Shown here: positions 25,656 to 34,817 of the stretch, piece after piece | How positions within the stretch are numbered: the first letter of the stretch is position 1 | How the letters are laid out: every line of letters begins with the position of its first letter | Origin: an uncultured Dorea sp. | Lineage (GTDB): Bacteria > Bacillota > Clostridia > Lachnospirales > Lachnospiraceae | Direction of reading: 5' to 3' | Assembly (NCBI GenBank): GCA_910589275.1 | Contig: CAJUTH010000014.1 | Span: 1 to 64,000 of the forward strand | DNA: 64,000 bases | Notes under the pieces: model-generated | Told to the model about the DNA's origin: nothing | The model's input: only the letters and a program-made list of their open reading frames with translations | Databases searched by the model: none | Translations under genes and position numbers: made by a program

Positions 25656-27738
25656 GATTTATAAAAAGCTTCGGAAAAACACAAAGGGACAGTATTATTT
25701 ATTAAGCTTCTGCGTGTTTTTATCTGTTCTTCTTGTGACTTCTTTTTCTCTGATGTATTTTGGGCCTACGGTACAGGAGTTTCTTCCTGAGGGAGGAGAT
25801 ACCAGAAAAATGGCGTCTCTTCTTCTGGGAGTAACCGCAGTAGGGTGTTTTGTGTTTACCGTATATGCCTCCGGACTTTTCTTTCGGTTTAAAGCGAGAG
25901 AGTATGGAATCTTAATGGCATTGGGAACAGAAAAGAGACAACTGAAAAGGCTTCTTTTTCAGGAACTATCTGTTGTGACGGCTCTTTCTTCTCTTATGGG
26001 AATTTTTATTTCTGTTCCGGCATCTTTCTTGATTTGGAAATTATTTGAGCTATTTATTATTTCCAATGAGCAGATGACGTATCGATTTGGGGCTGTTGGA
26101 TTTCTTCCGGGCATTCTTTTTGCATGTGTCCTTGCATGGGTTCTGGGTATTGCGGGAAGAAGATTTATTAACCGTTCCGATATTATGGAGATTCTCCGTA
26201 CACAGCAGAAAACGGAAATGGTAAAAGAGATGAAACGATGGACATTTCCTGTGGGCATAGTGTTAACGATTCTGGGAATTCTTCTTGGGGCGGGACTTCC
26301 GCAGATAGCGGCCAGAGTCTTTGCAATTGGACTTCCGGGAGCCGTAAATCTTTTTTATCTGCTGTCTCTTGCAGGGATTTATTTTATTCTTTTGTCGGCT
26401 GTTGCCCAGAGCCGGGCAAAGAAAAACAGAAGCAAATATTATAAGAATCTTGTTTCCATCAGTCTGATGCGTTTTACTGCTAAGGCAACGACAAAGAATA
26501 TGTGCGTGATGACGCTTCTTATATTTGTGTGCGGTTTTTCCTCTTTTTACGGAATGCAGTATGTACTTGCGGGAGGCGCGGTACATACAGAAAACAGCAA
26601 GGATTTTTCCCTTCATTACCCTGTCCTTGAAAATCAAATTGGAAAAGAAGAGATTGTCCATACCGCTTCTGATTACGGAATCGAGGTGACTGATTATACA
26701 GAGAATACGGCGGTAAATCTTGTTGTTTCCTATCGGGCAAAAGATTTTGATGAGGAGACAAGCCGGTATATTGATGTTTACAGAGACAAAGAAACGGCGG
26801 CTCTTTTTGTTTCGGAAAGTGATTTTGAAAAGTTGTCCGGGCAGGATATCATGGCAGCGCATGGTACTTATCAAACCGTTACGACAACTGGCTACAATGG
26901 ATTTTTTGAGTATGAAGACGGATTACAGGAAGCGATGAATCCGGATACAGGAAAGACCTATCCCCTCACTTATGGGGGAACTGTGGAGAGTGATGTTCTG
27001 GCGCCGTTTAGCGAACCGTTTGCCTATGTTGTGTGCGATGAAGAGTATCGGGAGATGACGGAAGGAGTGAAGGAGGCGTATAAAGAAACGATCATTTCCT
27101 TTAACGCAGTTAATGTAGAGGATTCCTATGACTTTGCCAAGGATCTTCTCGCGCAGTATACAGATCGCGCTACAGACCTTTCCAATCACATGGGGTATTG
27201 GGATATATGGGCGCAGAAACGTGCGGACGAGGCGGGAGAAGCGTATGGGTATGGGGATAAAATCAATATGACTATAGACAACAATATGCTTCTTGATAAT
27301 TGGAAATATGCTCCCGCATTCAATATCATTACTGTGCAGGACAGCATGCAGATGATCAGCGTTTATGTAATGCTATGCCTTTATATTTTTATTATATCTC
27401 TGGCAGCAGTCAGTGTAATGGCATATGTTAGAAGTATTTCTGTGGCAGTAGATAATAAAGGGCTTTTTGAAAGTCTTACAAAGCTTGGAGCAGACACTCG
27501 CTATAAGAGAAATGTTCTGAAAAAGCAAATTGCCCGTATTGTGCAGTATCCGGGAATGATCGGCTGCGTTCTTGGATTTGTCTTTGCCTTTGTTATGGAT
27601 TTTATGAATGACGGAATGATTAGTGCGTTAGAGATAAAAGCCCTTGCAAGTCTGGCAGTTATGCTGCTGGGAATGGGAATGATCTTATATACGGTTTATA
27701 AATATGCAATGTATAAGGCAGAAAAAATTGTGATGTAA
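25648..27738 (+). CDS. FtsX-like ABC permease (BceB type)
   Basis: 696 residues from ATG 25648 (an ATG at 25639 has its GGAGG too close). About ten membrane segments: one near 12-35, three in 55-170, two in 205-260, one near 285-305, a large external domain (about 310-560), then three at the end including ISLAAVSVMAYVRSISVAV, the FtsX module. That is the BceB plan, where the external domain recognises peptide antibiotics such as bacitracin. The usual BceS/BceR partners are replaced here by an AgrC/AgrA-like pair on the other strand. Confidence 0.9.
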   Translation: MNKIYKKLRKNTKGQYYLLSFCVFLSVLLVTSFSLMYFGPTVQEFLPEGGDTRKMASLLLGVTAVGCFVFTVYASGLFFRFKAREYGILMALGTEKRQLKRLLFQELSVVTALSSLMGIFISVPASFLIWKLFELFIISNEQMTYRFGAVGFLPGILFACVLAWVLGIAGRRFINRSDIMEILRTQQKTEMVKEMKRWTFPVGIVLTILGILLGAGLPQIAARVFAIGLPGAVNLFYLLSLAGIYFILLSAVAQSRAKKNRSKYYKNLVSISLMRFTAKATTKNMCVMTLLIFVCGFSSFYGMQYVLAGGAVHTENSKDFSLHYPVLENQIGKEEIVHTASDYGIEVTDYTENTAVNLVVSYRAKDFDEETSRYIDVYRDKETAALFVSESDFEKLSGQDIMAAHGTYQTVTTTGYNGFFEYEDGLQEAMNPDTGKTYPLTYGGTVESDVLAPFSEPFAYVVCDEEYREMTEGVKEAYKETIISFNAVNVEDSYDFAKDLLAQYTDRATDLSNHMGYWDIWAQKRADEAGEAYGYGDKINMTIDNNMLLDNWKYAPAFNIITVQDSMQMISVYVMLCLYIFIISLAAVSVMAYVRSISVAVDNKGLFESLTKLGADTRYKRNVLKKQIARIVQYPGMIGCVLGFVFAFVMDFMNDGMISALEIKALASLAVMLLGMGMILYTVYKYAMYKAEKIVM

Positions 27739-27742
27739 AAAG

Positions 27743-27787
27743 TTTCCATCTGTGCACTGGAAATGACTTTATCCGCACAGGTGGAAA
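27743..27787 (+). terminator. Hairpin after the ABC operon
   Basis: TTTCCATCTGTGC (27743-27755) pairs with GCACAGGTGGAAA (27775-27787), one G-T pair, 19-base loop; ATCTTTGTG follows. The right arm CCGCACAGGTGGA recurs at 40312-40324. Confidence 0.6.
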
Positions 27788-27933
27788 ATCTTTGTGTTGT
27801 CATGTATAGATGTTGCACAGATGACTGTTATATGCCATAATATATAAGGTTTTGCCGCTAAGAAATTTTAGTTAAAATCTTGAGGTAAGGTGTTTGGACT
27901 ATAGTAGCTGAAGGCAGAGGGGGAGATGAAAAC

Positions 27934-28521
27934 ATGATATTAAAAACTGAAAGATTAATCCTGCGCCGCTGGGAAGAAAGCGACGCAGAGAATTTATATA
28001 AATATGCCAAAGATCCGGATGTCGGGCCGATCGCCGGATGGCCGCCCCATCAGAGCATTGACGAGAGCAGAGACATTATCAAGAATATTTTCAATGGAGC
28101 GGAAGCCTATGCAATCTGCCTGAGGGAAGATGAAAAGGCTATTGGGGCGATTGAGTTGAAATTGAACGGCTATACGGATATGACGGACAGGGATGATGAA
28201 TGTGAACTGGGTTATTGGCTTGGGAAGCCGTTCTGGGGACAGGGAATTGTGCCGGAGGCCGCTGAGGAAATGCTCCGCCATGCCTTTGTGGAGTGCGGCA
28301 TGACAAAGGTCTGGATCGGATATTATGAGGGGAATGTTAAGTCTAAGAGAGTTCAAGAAAAATGCGGTTTCAAGTATCAGTGGACGACGAAAGATATGGA
28401 TGTTCCGCTGCTGCATGAGAAGCGGACGGGGCATGTGGGGCTGATGACGAAAGAGGACTGGCAGGAAAGAAGGAAGTTTAGTATGGGTTGCGAAGGCTGC
28501 TGTGAACGGAGTGAACAGTAA
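27934..28521 (+). CDS. GNAT acetyltransferase, RimJ/RimL type
   Basis: 195 residues. TERLILRRWEESDAENLY at the start, GAIELKLNG, ELGYWLGKPFWGQGIVPEAA (acetyl-CoA pyrophosphate loop, Q/RxxGxG-like WGQGIV) and NVKSKRVQEKCGFKY near the end are the N-acetyltransferase marks. Likely acetylates a protein N-terminus or small amine; substrate unknown. GAGGGGGAGATGAAAAC precedes the ATG. The last eight or so residues (CCERSEQ) are encoded by a copy of the intergenic repeat, so the natural C-terminus was replaced or lengthened by that insertion. Confidence 0.85.
   Translation: MILKTERLILRRWEESDAENLYKYAKDPDVGPIAGWPPHQSIDESRDIIKNIFNGAEAYAICLREDEKAIGAIELKLNGYTDMTDRDDECELGYWLGKPFWGQGIVPEAAEEMLRHAFVECGMTKVWIGYYEGNVKSKRVQEKCGFKYQWTTKDMDVPLLHEKRTGHVGLMTKEDWQERRKFSMGCEGCCERSEQ
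28497..28521. repeat. Intergenic repeat, copy D (inside GNAT 3' end)
   Basis: GCTGCTGTGAACGGAGTG plus AACAGTAA. The TAA in the repeat is the stop codon of the acetyltransferase. Confidence 0.8.
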
Positions 28522-28589
28522 GGAAGATGGAGGTTGTCAGTCTGCCGTTAGGTTTCATGGGTTGACGAAATTTTCTTTAGCGATTATGA

Positions 28590-28782
28590 TATAGATTGAG
28601 TTGTCCGGGGAAACAGGTGGGAATCCTGTACGAGCCCGTCGCCGTAAGGCATCGTTGTCGAATGAAAAGATGATAGATGATATTAACCTGACCCGAAGCC
28701 ACAGCAAGGGGAAGAGCCATTGGAGCCTATCTGAGAAGGCCGGTTAATATGGATGCCAAGTCGAAATATCCGGGCAGCAAAA
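28590..28782 (+). ncRNA. Cobalamin riboswitch
   Basis: Conserved blocks in order: GGGGAAACAGGTGGGAATCC, TGTACGAGCCCGTCGC with CGTAAGG, CCCGAAGCCACAGC, GGGGAAGAGCC, and the closing ATGCCAAGTC-GAAATATCCGGGCAGC. These match the cobalamin riboswitch core, including the box normally written GCCACTG and the final CCTGCC-like arm pairing with the start (TTGTCCGG). Immediately after come AAACCTCC (28780-28788) and TTGGAGG (28812-28818), complementary arms that could form an expression platform ahead of the ribosome site AAAGGAGATT. It sits 60-250 bases before the DUF4430 gene. Confidence 0.9.
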
Positions 28783-28843
28783 ACCTCCGGTTTTAACTGC
28801 GAGCGCCGGTTTTGGAGGAAATACAATCAAAGGAGATTAAAAG

Positions 28844-29332
28844 ATGAAAGAGAAATGGAACAAAAAATTATCGTCATTCATCCTTTGTATGGTGCTTACT
28901 GTGGCTATGGCACTGTCTGCATACGGCTGTAATGGCAAACAAGAGGAAACGCCTTCCGGCGGGGAGGAAACGAAGGTTCAGGCAGAAGACAGCGGACAGG
29001 AACCGGAGGATGCCGGGTCCGACGGTCATGTGCTTGGAACCGGAGAGGTTCAGTTCCCATTTACGGTAATAGATCAGGAAGGGGAAGAGACAGAATTTGA
29101 GATTCACACGGATAAGGAAACCGTGGGGGAGGCTCTTCTGGAGGTCGGTATGATCGAAGGAGAGGAAGGAGAATATGGCCTGTATGTGAAAACGGTAAAT
29201 GGAATAACGGCCGACTATGATGCGGACGGCGTGTACTGGGCATTTTATATCAATGGAGAGTATGCCCAGACAGGCGTAGATACGACGCCGATTGTGGAAG
29301 GCGAGGAATATTCCTTCCGGATCGAGAAGTAG
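28844..29332 (+). CDS. DUF4430 (transcobalamin C-like) lipoprotein, predicted corrinoid-binding
   Basis: 162 residues. Signal peptide with lipobox ALSAYGC (Cys29), acidic linker, then the DUF4430 fold (about 65-160): FTVIDQEGEETEFEIHTDKE, TVGEALLEVGMI, GLYVKTVNGITADYDADG, VYWAFYINGEYAQTGVDTTP and a last strand EYSFRIEK. The fold is that of the transcobalamin/intrinsic factor beta-domain. With the riboswitch upstream and an S component 4 bases downstream, the inferred role is capture of cobalamin or another corrinoid at the cell surface. AAAGGAGATTAAAAG precedes the ATG. Confidence 0.88.
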   Translation: MKEKWNKKLSSFILCMVLTVAMALSAYGCNGKQEETPSGGEETKVQAEDSGQEPEDAGSDGHVLGTGEVQFPFTVIDQEGEETEFEIHTDKETVGEALLEVGMIEGEEGEYGLYVKTVNGITADYDADGVYWAFYINGEYAQTGVDTTPIVEGEEYSFRIEK

Positions 29333-29336
29333 TTAT

Positions 29337-29858
29337 ATGAGGCTGACAACCAGAGAGACCGCCGTATTTGGAATGCTTGGAGCGCTGATGTATGCTTCCA
29401 AGGCTCTCATGGAAGCTGCGCCGAATATCCATCTGATTGGAGTATTTATTGTTGCATTTACTGTGGTTTATAGGAAGAAGGCGCTGTATCCTATTTATAT
29501 TTATGTATTTTTATGCGGTATTTTTGGAGGATTTACGGCTTGGTGGATCCCTTATTTGTATGTGTGGACAGTTCTCTGGGGAGCGGTAATGCTGCTCCCG
29601 GAGGACCTTCCGGAAAAGATACGGCCGCTTGTATATATGGCGGTATCCGCGGCGCATGGCTTTCTATTTGGAACCATATATGCCCCGGCGCAGGCGCTGC
29701 TGTTCGGCATGAGTTTGAAAGGGATGGCCGGATGGATTATCGCCGGCCTGCCATGGGACTGCATTCACGGGATCAGCAATTTTTTTTGCGGGATTTTGAT
29801 TGTGCCGGTAATATCCGTATTAAGGATTATAGAGCGGGGGACGAGGGACGATTCATAA
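29337..29858 (+). CDS. ECF transporter S component, predicted cobalamin/corrinoid
   Basis: 173 residues from the ATG 4 bases after the lipoprotein stop. About six hydrophobic segments: TAVFGMLGALMYASKALME, HLIGVFIVAFTVVY, ALYPIYIYVFLCGIFGGF, a YVWTVLWGAVMLL segment, MAVSAAHGFLFGTIYAPAQA, and a final ILIVPVISVLRII. The AxxxxAN-like GMLGALMYASK start and Arg/Lys loops fit ECF S components, which need shared A, A' and T proteins encoded elsewhere. Riboswitch control makes a corrinoid the best substrate guess. A weak hairpin AGTTCT...AGAACT follows at 29869-29894. Confidence 0.85.
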   Translation: MRLTTRETAVFGMLGALMYASKALMEAAPNIHLIGVFIVAFTVVYRKKALYPIYIYVFLCGIFGGFTAWWIPYLYVWTVLWGAVMLLPEDLPEKIRPLVYMAVSAAHGFLFGTIYAPAQALLFGMSLKGMAGWIIAGLPWDCIHGISNFFCGILIVPVISVLRIIERGTRDDS

Positions 29859-30038
29859 ATTTTTAAGAAGTTCTTTCGGATTTCTTTCAGAACTGTAATT
29901 TCATTAAGGAATAATTAAGGGGCTTTGATGTTTCTTAAGCGGTGAGGGATAGGAAAATGTATAAATATGTGGTAAAATAAGTTTACTGCAAAATGAAAAA
30001 GGCATCTTAGGCTGTTAAGAAAAGGAATGAGACAATAC

Positions 30039-30593
30039 ATGAAAACGATCTATATTCTATTGACAAAATCAGACTCCATATTATCAAGGATTATTCATTT
30101 TATAACGATGGATTCTTATACGCATGTTTCCATCGCGTTCGATGAAAGTCTGCAGCTTTTGTACAGCTCGTCGCGGAAGAATGGACGGACGGTTCTGCCG
30201 GCAGGACCTTGTGAAGAGAGGATCAGCTATGGCTATTACCGGAAGCATGCGTCTAGGATTCCCTGCCTGCTCTATGAGCTGGAGGTTGATGAGGAGACCT
30301 ATGCTCAGGCAAAAAGAGAGGTACAGCGGATTATGGAAAATTCTGAGGAGTATCATTATAATATATTTGGACTGCTGCTTTGCCAGTTTAATATTCCTTA
30401 TCACCGGAAAAGACATTATTTCTGCTCCCAGTTTGTAAGCGAGGTTTTGGATAAAAGCAGCGCGATAAAGCTGCCGAAGGATGCAACGCTTATGAAGCCC
30501 AGCGACTATATGTGCCTTCCGGAGCTGAGTTATCGGTTTCAGGGGCAGTTATGGGATTTGGTAATGAGACAGAGGACCATGGCGGCGATGTAA
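30039..30593 (+). CDS. Permuted papain-like (YiiX/YebB-type) hydrolase
   Basis: 184 residues from ATG 30039, which sits at a workable distance from AAAAGGA; an ATG at 30027 is nearly on top of it. The protein opens MKTIYILLTKSDSILSRII, has the His motif SYTHVSIAFDE (about 30) and, C-terminal to it, the Cys motif HYFCSQFVSEVL (about 128), the reversed order typical of permuted NlpC/P60-like enzymes. No signal peptide. Possible cysteine hydrolase or amidase acting on peptides or lipids; substrate unknown. Stand-alone. Confidence 0.7.
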   Translation: MKTIYILLTKSDSILSRIIHFITMDSYTHVSIAFDESLQLLYSSSRKNGRTVLPAGPCEERISYGYYRKHASRIPCLLYELEVDEETYAQAKREVQRIMENSEEYHYNIFGLLLCQFNIPYHRKRHYFCSQFVSEVLDKSSAIKLPKDATLMKPSDYMCLPELSYRFQGQLWDLVMRQRTMAAM

Positions 30594-30673
30594 AGAGGAT
30601 GTTTCAGTATGGTTAGGCGTTTTTGGGAATGCCTGCGGCGGCAGAACAGTGTGAGAAAGGGCGGGAGCGGCGG

Positions 30674-31549
30674 ATGCTGTTAGAGAAGCTAAAGGAAGAA
30701 GAGAACTTTACCAATCATGAGAAAGAGGTTGCCCGTTACATATTGGATCATTTAGATAAAGTTCCCGGAATGTCATCCGGGGAGCTGGCGAGGGCTTCCT
30801 TTACCAGTAAAGCTACGGTTGTCCGTCTCAGCCAGAAGGCGGGGCTTTCCGGTTATCAGGAATTTCGTTTAAAGCTTGTGGAAGAAGTGAATCAGAAGAA
30901 CCGGCTTTCCCAGATGCTTGCAGAAGAGCCGATTCACGGGCAGAGTACCTATCATGATATTATCAATACACTTCCGGCGCTCTATGATAAGGCGGTAACC
31001 AATACCCGTCTTGCGCTTGATAAGAACAGCATGAACCGGATTAACAATGTGCTGCAGTCTGCGGAGTGCATTGATATTTACGGTACGGGAATCAGCTATA
31101 TTCTGGCTCAGTCCGCGGCGTTTAAGTTTGCGACTCTGGGAATGGAGTGCTCGGCTTATGAGAGCATTAACGGCCATTATCTGGCTGCGAGGAAGAACAA
31201 GAAGACATTAACATTTTTGATTACTTTTACCGGGGCGAATCGGACGATGATACGGACCGCTAAATATCTGCGCGAGGCCACGAATAACTATGTGGTAGGG
31301 ATTGCGGGGCCTCACAATCAAGTGATCCGCAGATGGTGCCATGAGATTGTGGAGATTCCGAATCGGGACTCGCTGCTGAGTCTGGATGTGATTTCTTCAT
31401 TTTCTGCCGTAACCTATGTATTGGATATTTTTTTCTCCTTGCTTTTGTCAAAGCGTTATGATGAGCATGCCAAATCTTCACTGGAAATGCTGCTGCATAT
31501 CGGCCTTCTTCTTAATAAGACCGATGCGGATTGGGATAAGGAAGAATAA
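30674..31549 (+). CDS. RpiR-family transcriptional regulator
   Basis: 291 residues. N-terminal helix-turn-helix (1-75: TNHEKEVARYILDHLDKV, ASFTSKATVVRLSQKAGLSG); C-terminal SIS sugar-phosphate domain (about 115-255: IDIYGTGISYILAQSAAFKF, TFLITFTGANRTMIRTAKYL). Start chosen at the ATG after GGGAG; upstream in-frame codons lack a ribosome site. RpiR proteins sense phosphosugars. It lies directly ahead of the decayed beta-glucoside PTS, so it was probably its regulator, and rpiB further on may also be a target. Confidence 0.88.
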   Translation: MLLEKLKEEENFTNHEKEVARYILDHLDKVPGMSSGELARASFTSKATVVRLSQKAGLSGYQEFRLKLVEEVNQKNRLSQMLAEEPIHGQSTYHDIINTLPALYDKAVTNTRLALDKNSMNRINNVLQSAECIDIYGTGISYILAQSAAFKFATLGMECSAYESINGHYLAARKNKKTLTFLITFTGANRTMIRTAKYLREATNNYVVGIAGPHNQVIRRWCHEIVEIPNRDSLLSLDVISSFSAVTYVLDIFFSLLLSKRYDEHAKSSLEMLLHIGLLLNKTDADWDKEE

Positions 31550-31720
31550 GGATGGAAAGAAATTGAACCGGATTGAACCGCTGTTTCAGAGACAGCGGTT
31601 TTTTCGCGTCCTTTTTTGGAACGGCGAATCTATCGTATCAGGGAATATTGAGAGGAAATAGAGTGTGTGATATATTCAGTGCAGCAAAAAGGAAAACCAT
31701 TAGACGAGGAGGAAAAACAG

Positions 31721-33525
31721 ATGGGTAAGTATCAGGCGCTGGCAGAACAAATCGTGAAAAATGTCGGCGGAAAAGAAAACGTCGCGGGACTGGTTCACTG
31801 TATTACGAGACTAAGGTTTACGCTGAGGGATGAGGGAATCGCAAAGGATCAAGTATTGAAAGACATGGAAGGCGTTGTGACAGTCATGAAAAGCGGCGGC
31901 CAGTATCAGGTGGTTATCGGAAACCATGTGCCGGAAGTATTTGAGGATGTGATGGAACTTCTCGACCTGAAGGAAGGAGGGGCGGCGCCGGAGGAAAAGA
32001 AGAAAGGAGGGATCCTTGACCGGGCTATTGATATCGTATCCGGGATTTTTCAGCCGATTCTTGGAATTATGGCGGCCTGCTAAAGGGGTTGAATACGCTG
32101 CTTGTGACTCTGGGGCTCTACAGTGCGGACTGCGGGGGCTATCTGATCATCAATGCGGCGGGGGATGCTCTATTTACGTTCCTGCCCTTGTTTCTGGGGT
32201 ATACGGCGGCAAAGAAATTTAACCTAAAGCCGATGCTTGGCCTTGCAATCGGAGCGGCCATGTGCTATCCGGTTATTCTGGCGGTATGGTTTGCATCTAA
32301 ATGCGAAAAATTATTTAGCAAGTACATACCAGATTTGGTGAAGTTCTTCTTTGTACCGATGCTGACGCTTTTGGTAACCCTTCCGGTATCCGTGATTTTC
32401 TTAGGGCCGGTTGCGACTTTCGGATCTACCCTGATTTCGGAATTTACACTGGCAATCCGCAGCTTCAGCCCAATGCTGGCAGGAGGGATCGTAGGATTGA
32501 CATGGCAGATTCTGGTTATTTTTGGAATGCACTGGGGATTCATTCCGGTTTATATCAATAATGTAATGACGCTGGGCTATGATAATGTAATGATGCCGTT
32601 CTTTGCCTGCACCTTTGCAACATCAGCGGTAGTGCTTGCAATCTTCTTTAAGACGAAGGATAAGAAGCTGAAAGAAATGGCAATTCCGAATTTTATTTCG
32701 GGTATTTTCGGAGTAACAGAGCCGGCGATTTATGGTATTTTGCTTCCGCTTAAGAAACCATTCATCATAAGCTGTATTGCGGGAGGCATTGGCGGAGCGT
32801 TTTACGGACATTTTAATTTCCGTAAATTTATTCTGGGCGGAATGGGAATTTTTGAGCTGCCGAATATGATGAACCCGGACGGAACGATGGGAAATATTCT
32901 GGTTGCCTTTGCTGGGATTGCAATTTCTATGATAGTAGGATTTGTACTTACGATGATCTTCTATAAAGAAGAAGCGGCGGATGCGGGGAAGGCGGCAGCC
33001 GCAGAAGCTTCCGGGACAAGTAACGGAGCAGGAGAGATGGGCGGAAATGGGAAAGAAACGGAATTGGCTGTGGGAGAGGTTAAGATTTACAGCCCTCTGA
33101 AGGGTAAGACGGTGAAGCTGGAGCATGTAGAGGATGAGGCATTTTCATCCGGGCTTCTTGGTAAAGGCGTTGCAATCATGCCGGACGAAGGCGTATTATA
33201 TGCGCCTGTGGATGGAACGATATCCCCGCTGTTTCCGACGGGCCATGCCATTGGCATGACTATGGACAATGGAGTTGAGCTGCTGATGCATGTGGGAATG
33301 GATACGGTACAGCTTGAAGGGAAAGGCTTTCAGGCGTTTACCGAAGTCGGCGAGAAGGTAACAAAGGGGCAGAAGCTTCTGGAATTTGATATGGAGCTGA
33401 TCCGGGAAGCGGGCTATTCGCTGGTAACTCCGGTACTGATTGTAAACGCCCCGGAGAACTCGGATGTGGTTCCGGCCGAAGAGGCAAGGCAGGTGCAGGC
33501 AGGAGAGGAATTGATTGTTATGTAG
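31721..33525 (+). pseudogene. bglF: Beta-glucoside PTS EIIBCA, frameshifted
   Basis: Frame 1 (31721-32083) encodes EIIB with the phospho-Cys motif VHCITRLRFTLRDE and the start of EIIC (ILGIMAAC), then hits TAA. Frame 2 resumes at once (CTAAAGGGG, then 32089 on) as LNTLLVTLGLYS, the rest of EIIC (eight or so membrane segments, FGVTEPAIYGILLPLKKP) and EIIA with phospho-His motif LLMHVGMDTVQL. Intact relatives read ...AACGMLKGLNTLL, so about 7 bases are missing at 32080. Full protein would be ~600 residues for uptake and phosphorylation of beta-glucosides. A re-initiated product from TTG 32089 cannot be excluded. GAGGAGGAAAAACAG precedes the start. Confidence 0.85.
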
Positions 33526-34242
33526 CAGGCGGCGGGGAGCGTGTATCCCTATAGCTGCAATCCGGACGACGTGTGGGAGAGTATGAAAAAGGACAGGGAG
33601 AATTATTTTTTTATTGACGTGCAGGCAAGAGGGGAATATCCTTCTTATGCGAAGAAATATCTCGAACGGCATGGGATACAGATCCAAATGGCAGAGGAGG
33701 ATGAGAGGACGCTAAGGGAATATACCGTGGATTTTATTTCTTTGTCTTATTATAACAGCCGCTGTGTGCGGGCGGACGGTCAGGGAGAAGCGTCTGGCGG
33801 CAACGTATTTGCATCGGCGAAGAATCCTCATCTGAAATGCAGTCAGTGGGGGTGGCCGATTGACCCTAAGGGCTTTAGGATTACCTTAAATGCATTGTAT
33901 GACCGTTATCAAAAACCTCTGTTTGTAGTAGAGAATGGGCTTGGCGCAGTAGACGTTCTGGATGAAAAAGGAAAGATCAATGATGATTACCGGATTGATT
34001 ATCTTAGAACTCATATCCGGGCGATGATGGACGCGATAGAGGAAGATGGGGTTGATGTAATTGGGTATACGCTATGGGGGTGTATAGATCTGATCAGCGC
34101 TACCACTGGGGAGATGTCGAAGCGCTACGGTTTTATCTATGTGGATAAGGATGACGAGGGGAAAGGAACCTTGGAACGGATAAGGAAGAAATCTTTTGGG
34201 TGGTATCAGGCGGTTATTGCTTCTAACGGAGAAACCCTTTGA
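33526..34242 (+). pseudogene. 6-phospho-beta-glucosidase (GH1), N-terminal half missing
   Basis: About 235 codons that match the C-terminal half of GH1: VYPYSCNPDDVWESM, YFFIDVQARGEYPSYAKKYL, VDFISLSYYNSRCV, SQWGWPIDPKGFRITLNALYDR, the nucleophile motif FVVENGLGAVD, and YTLWGCIDLISATTGEM. GH1 enzymes run near 470 residues; the half with the acid/base NEP motif is absent. The frame continues directly from the bglF stop with no ribosome site, so a deletion fused the two genes' ends. No complete enzyme can be made. Confidence 0.88.
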
Positions 34243-34317
34243 CAATTAGGAGCCGATTATTATAAGATAGATGTAGTGAAAATTGTGAATATTTTCTTCA
34301 GAAAGGGGCATTTAATT

Positions 34318-34773
34318 ATGAAAATCGGGATAGGAAACGACCATGCAGCGGTTGATATGAAGAACGAGATCAAAGCATATCTGGAAGAGAAAGGCTATGA
34401 AGTGATCAATTTTGGGACGGATTCGGATGCAAGCTGCCATTATCCGGAATATGCAGAGAAGGTTGCGCTGGCGGTGACAGGAGGAGAAGTTGATCTTGGG
34501 ATTTTAATCTGCGGTACGGGCGTGGGAATTTCCATTGCGGCAAATAAAGTAGAAGGAATCCGGGCGGTTGTCTGCAGCGAGCCATATTCAGCAAAGCTTT
34601 CTAGAGAGCATAATAACACCAATATTCTGGCATTTGGCGCGAGGGTTATTGGAATCGAAACGGCGAAGATGATCGTAGACGCATGGCTGGACGCTGAATT
34701 TATGGGTGGGAAGCATGGTACGAGAGTAGATATGATTATGGATATTGAGAAACGGAAGATTTGTGGGAATTAG
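34318..34773 (+). CDS. rpiB: Ribose-5-phosphate isomerase B
   Basis: 151 residues, standard RpiB size. KIGIGNDHAAVDMKNEI at the start, DFGTDS-like INFGTDSDASCHYPEYA, the catalytic ICGTGVGISIAANKVEGIR (Cys as base) and REHNNTNILAFGARV. Interconverts ribulose-5-phosphate and ribose-5-phosphate; some relatives act on allose-6-phosphate or galactose-6-phosphate. AGAAAGGGGCATTTAATT precedes the ATG. It lies at the end of the beta-glucoside locus. Confidence 0.92.
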   Translation: MKIGIGNDHAAVDMKNEIKAYLEEKGYEVINFGTDSDASCHYPEYAEKVALAVTGGEVDLGILICGTGVGISIAANKVEGIRAVVCSEPYSAKLSREHNNTNILAFGARVIGIETAKMIVDAWLDAEFMGGKHGTRVDMIMDIEKRKICGN

Positions 34774-34775
34774 TA

Positions 34776-34813
34776 ATTTCGGCCTGTGCGGGAGCTGCCG
34801 CACAGGCTGAAAT
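34776..34813. terminator. Bidirectional terminator between rpiB and the P-loop gene
   Basis: AATTTC-GCCTGTGCGG (34776-34791) pairs with CCGCACAGGC-GAAATT (34798-34814), 6-base loop. T-rich on both ends; serves the convergent genes. Confidence 0.8.
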
Positions 34814-34817
34814 TTTG

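Noticed and set aside
31667..32083. Short EIIB protein as an intact separate gene
   Set aside because: The frame ends in the first EIIC helix and the next frame continues the same helix, so it is a broken gene.
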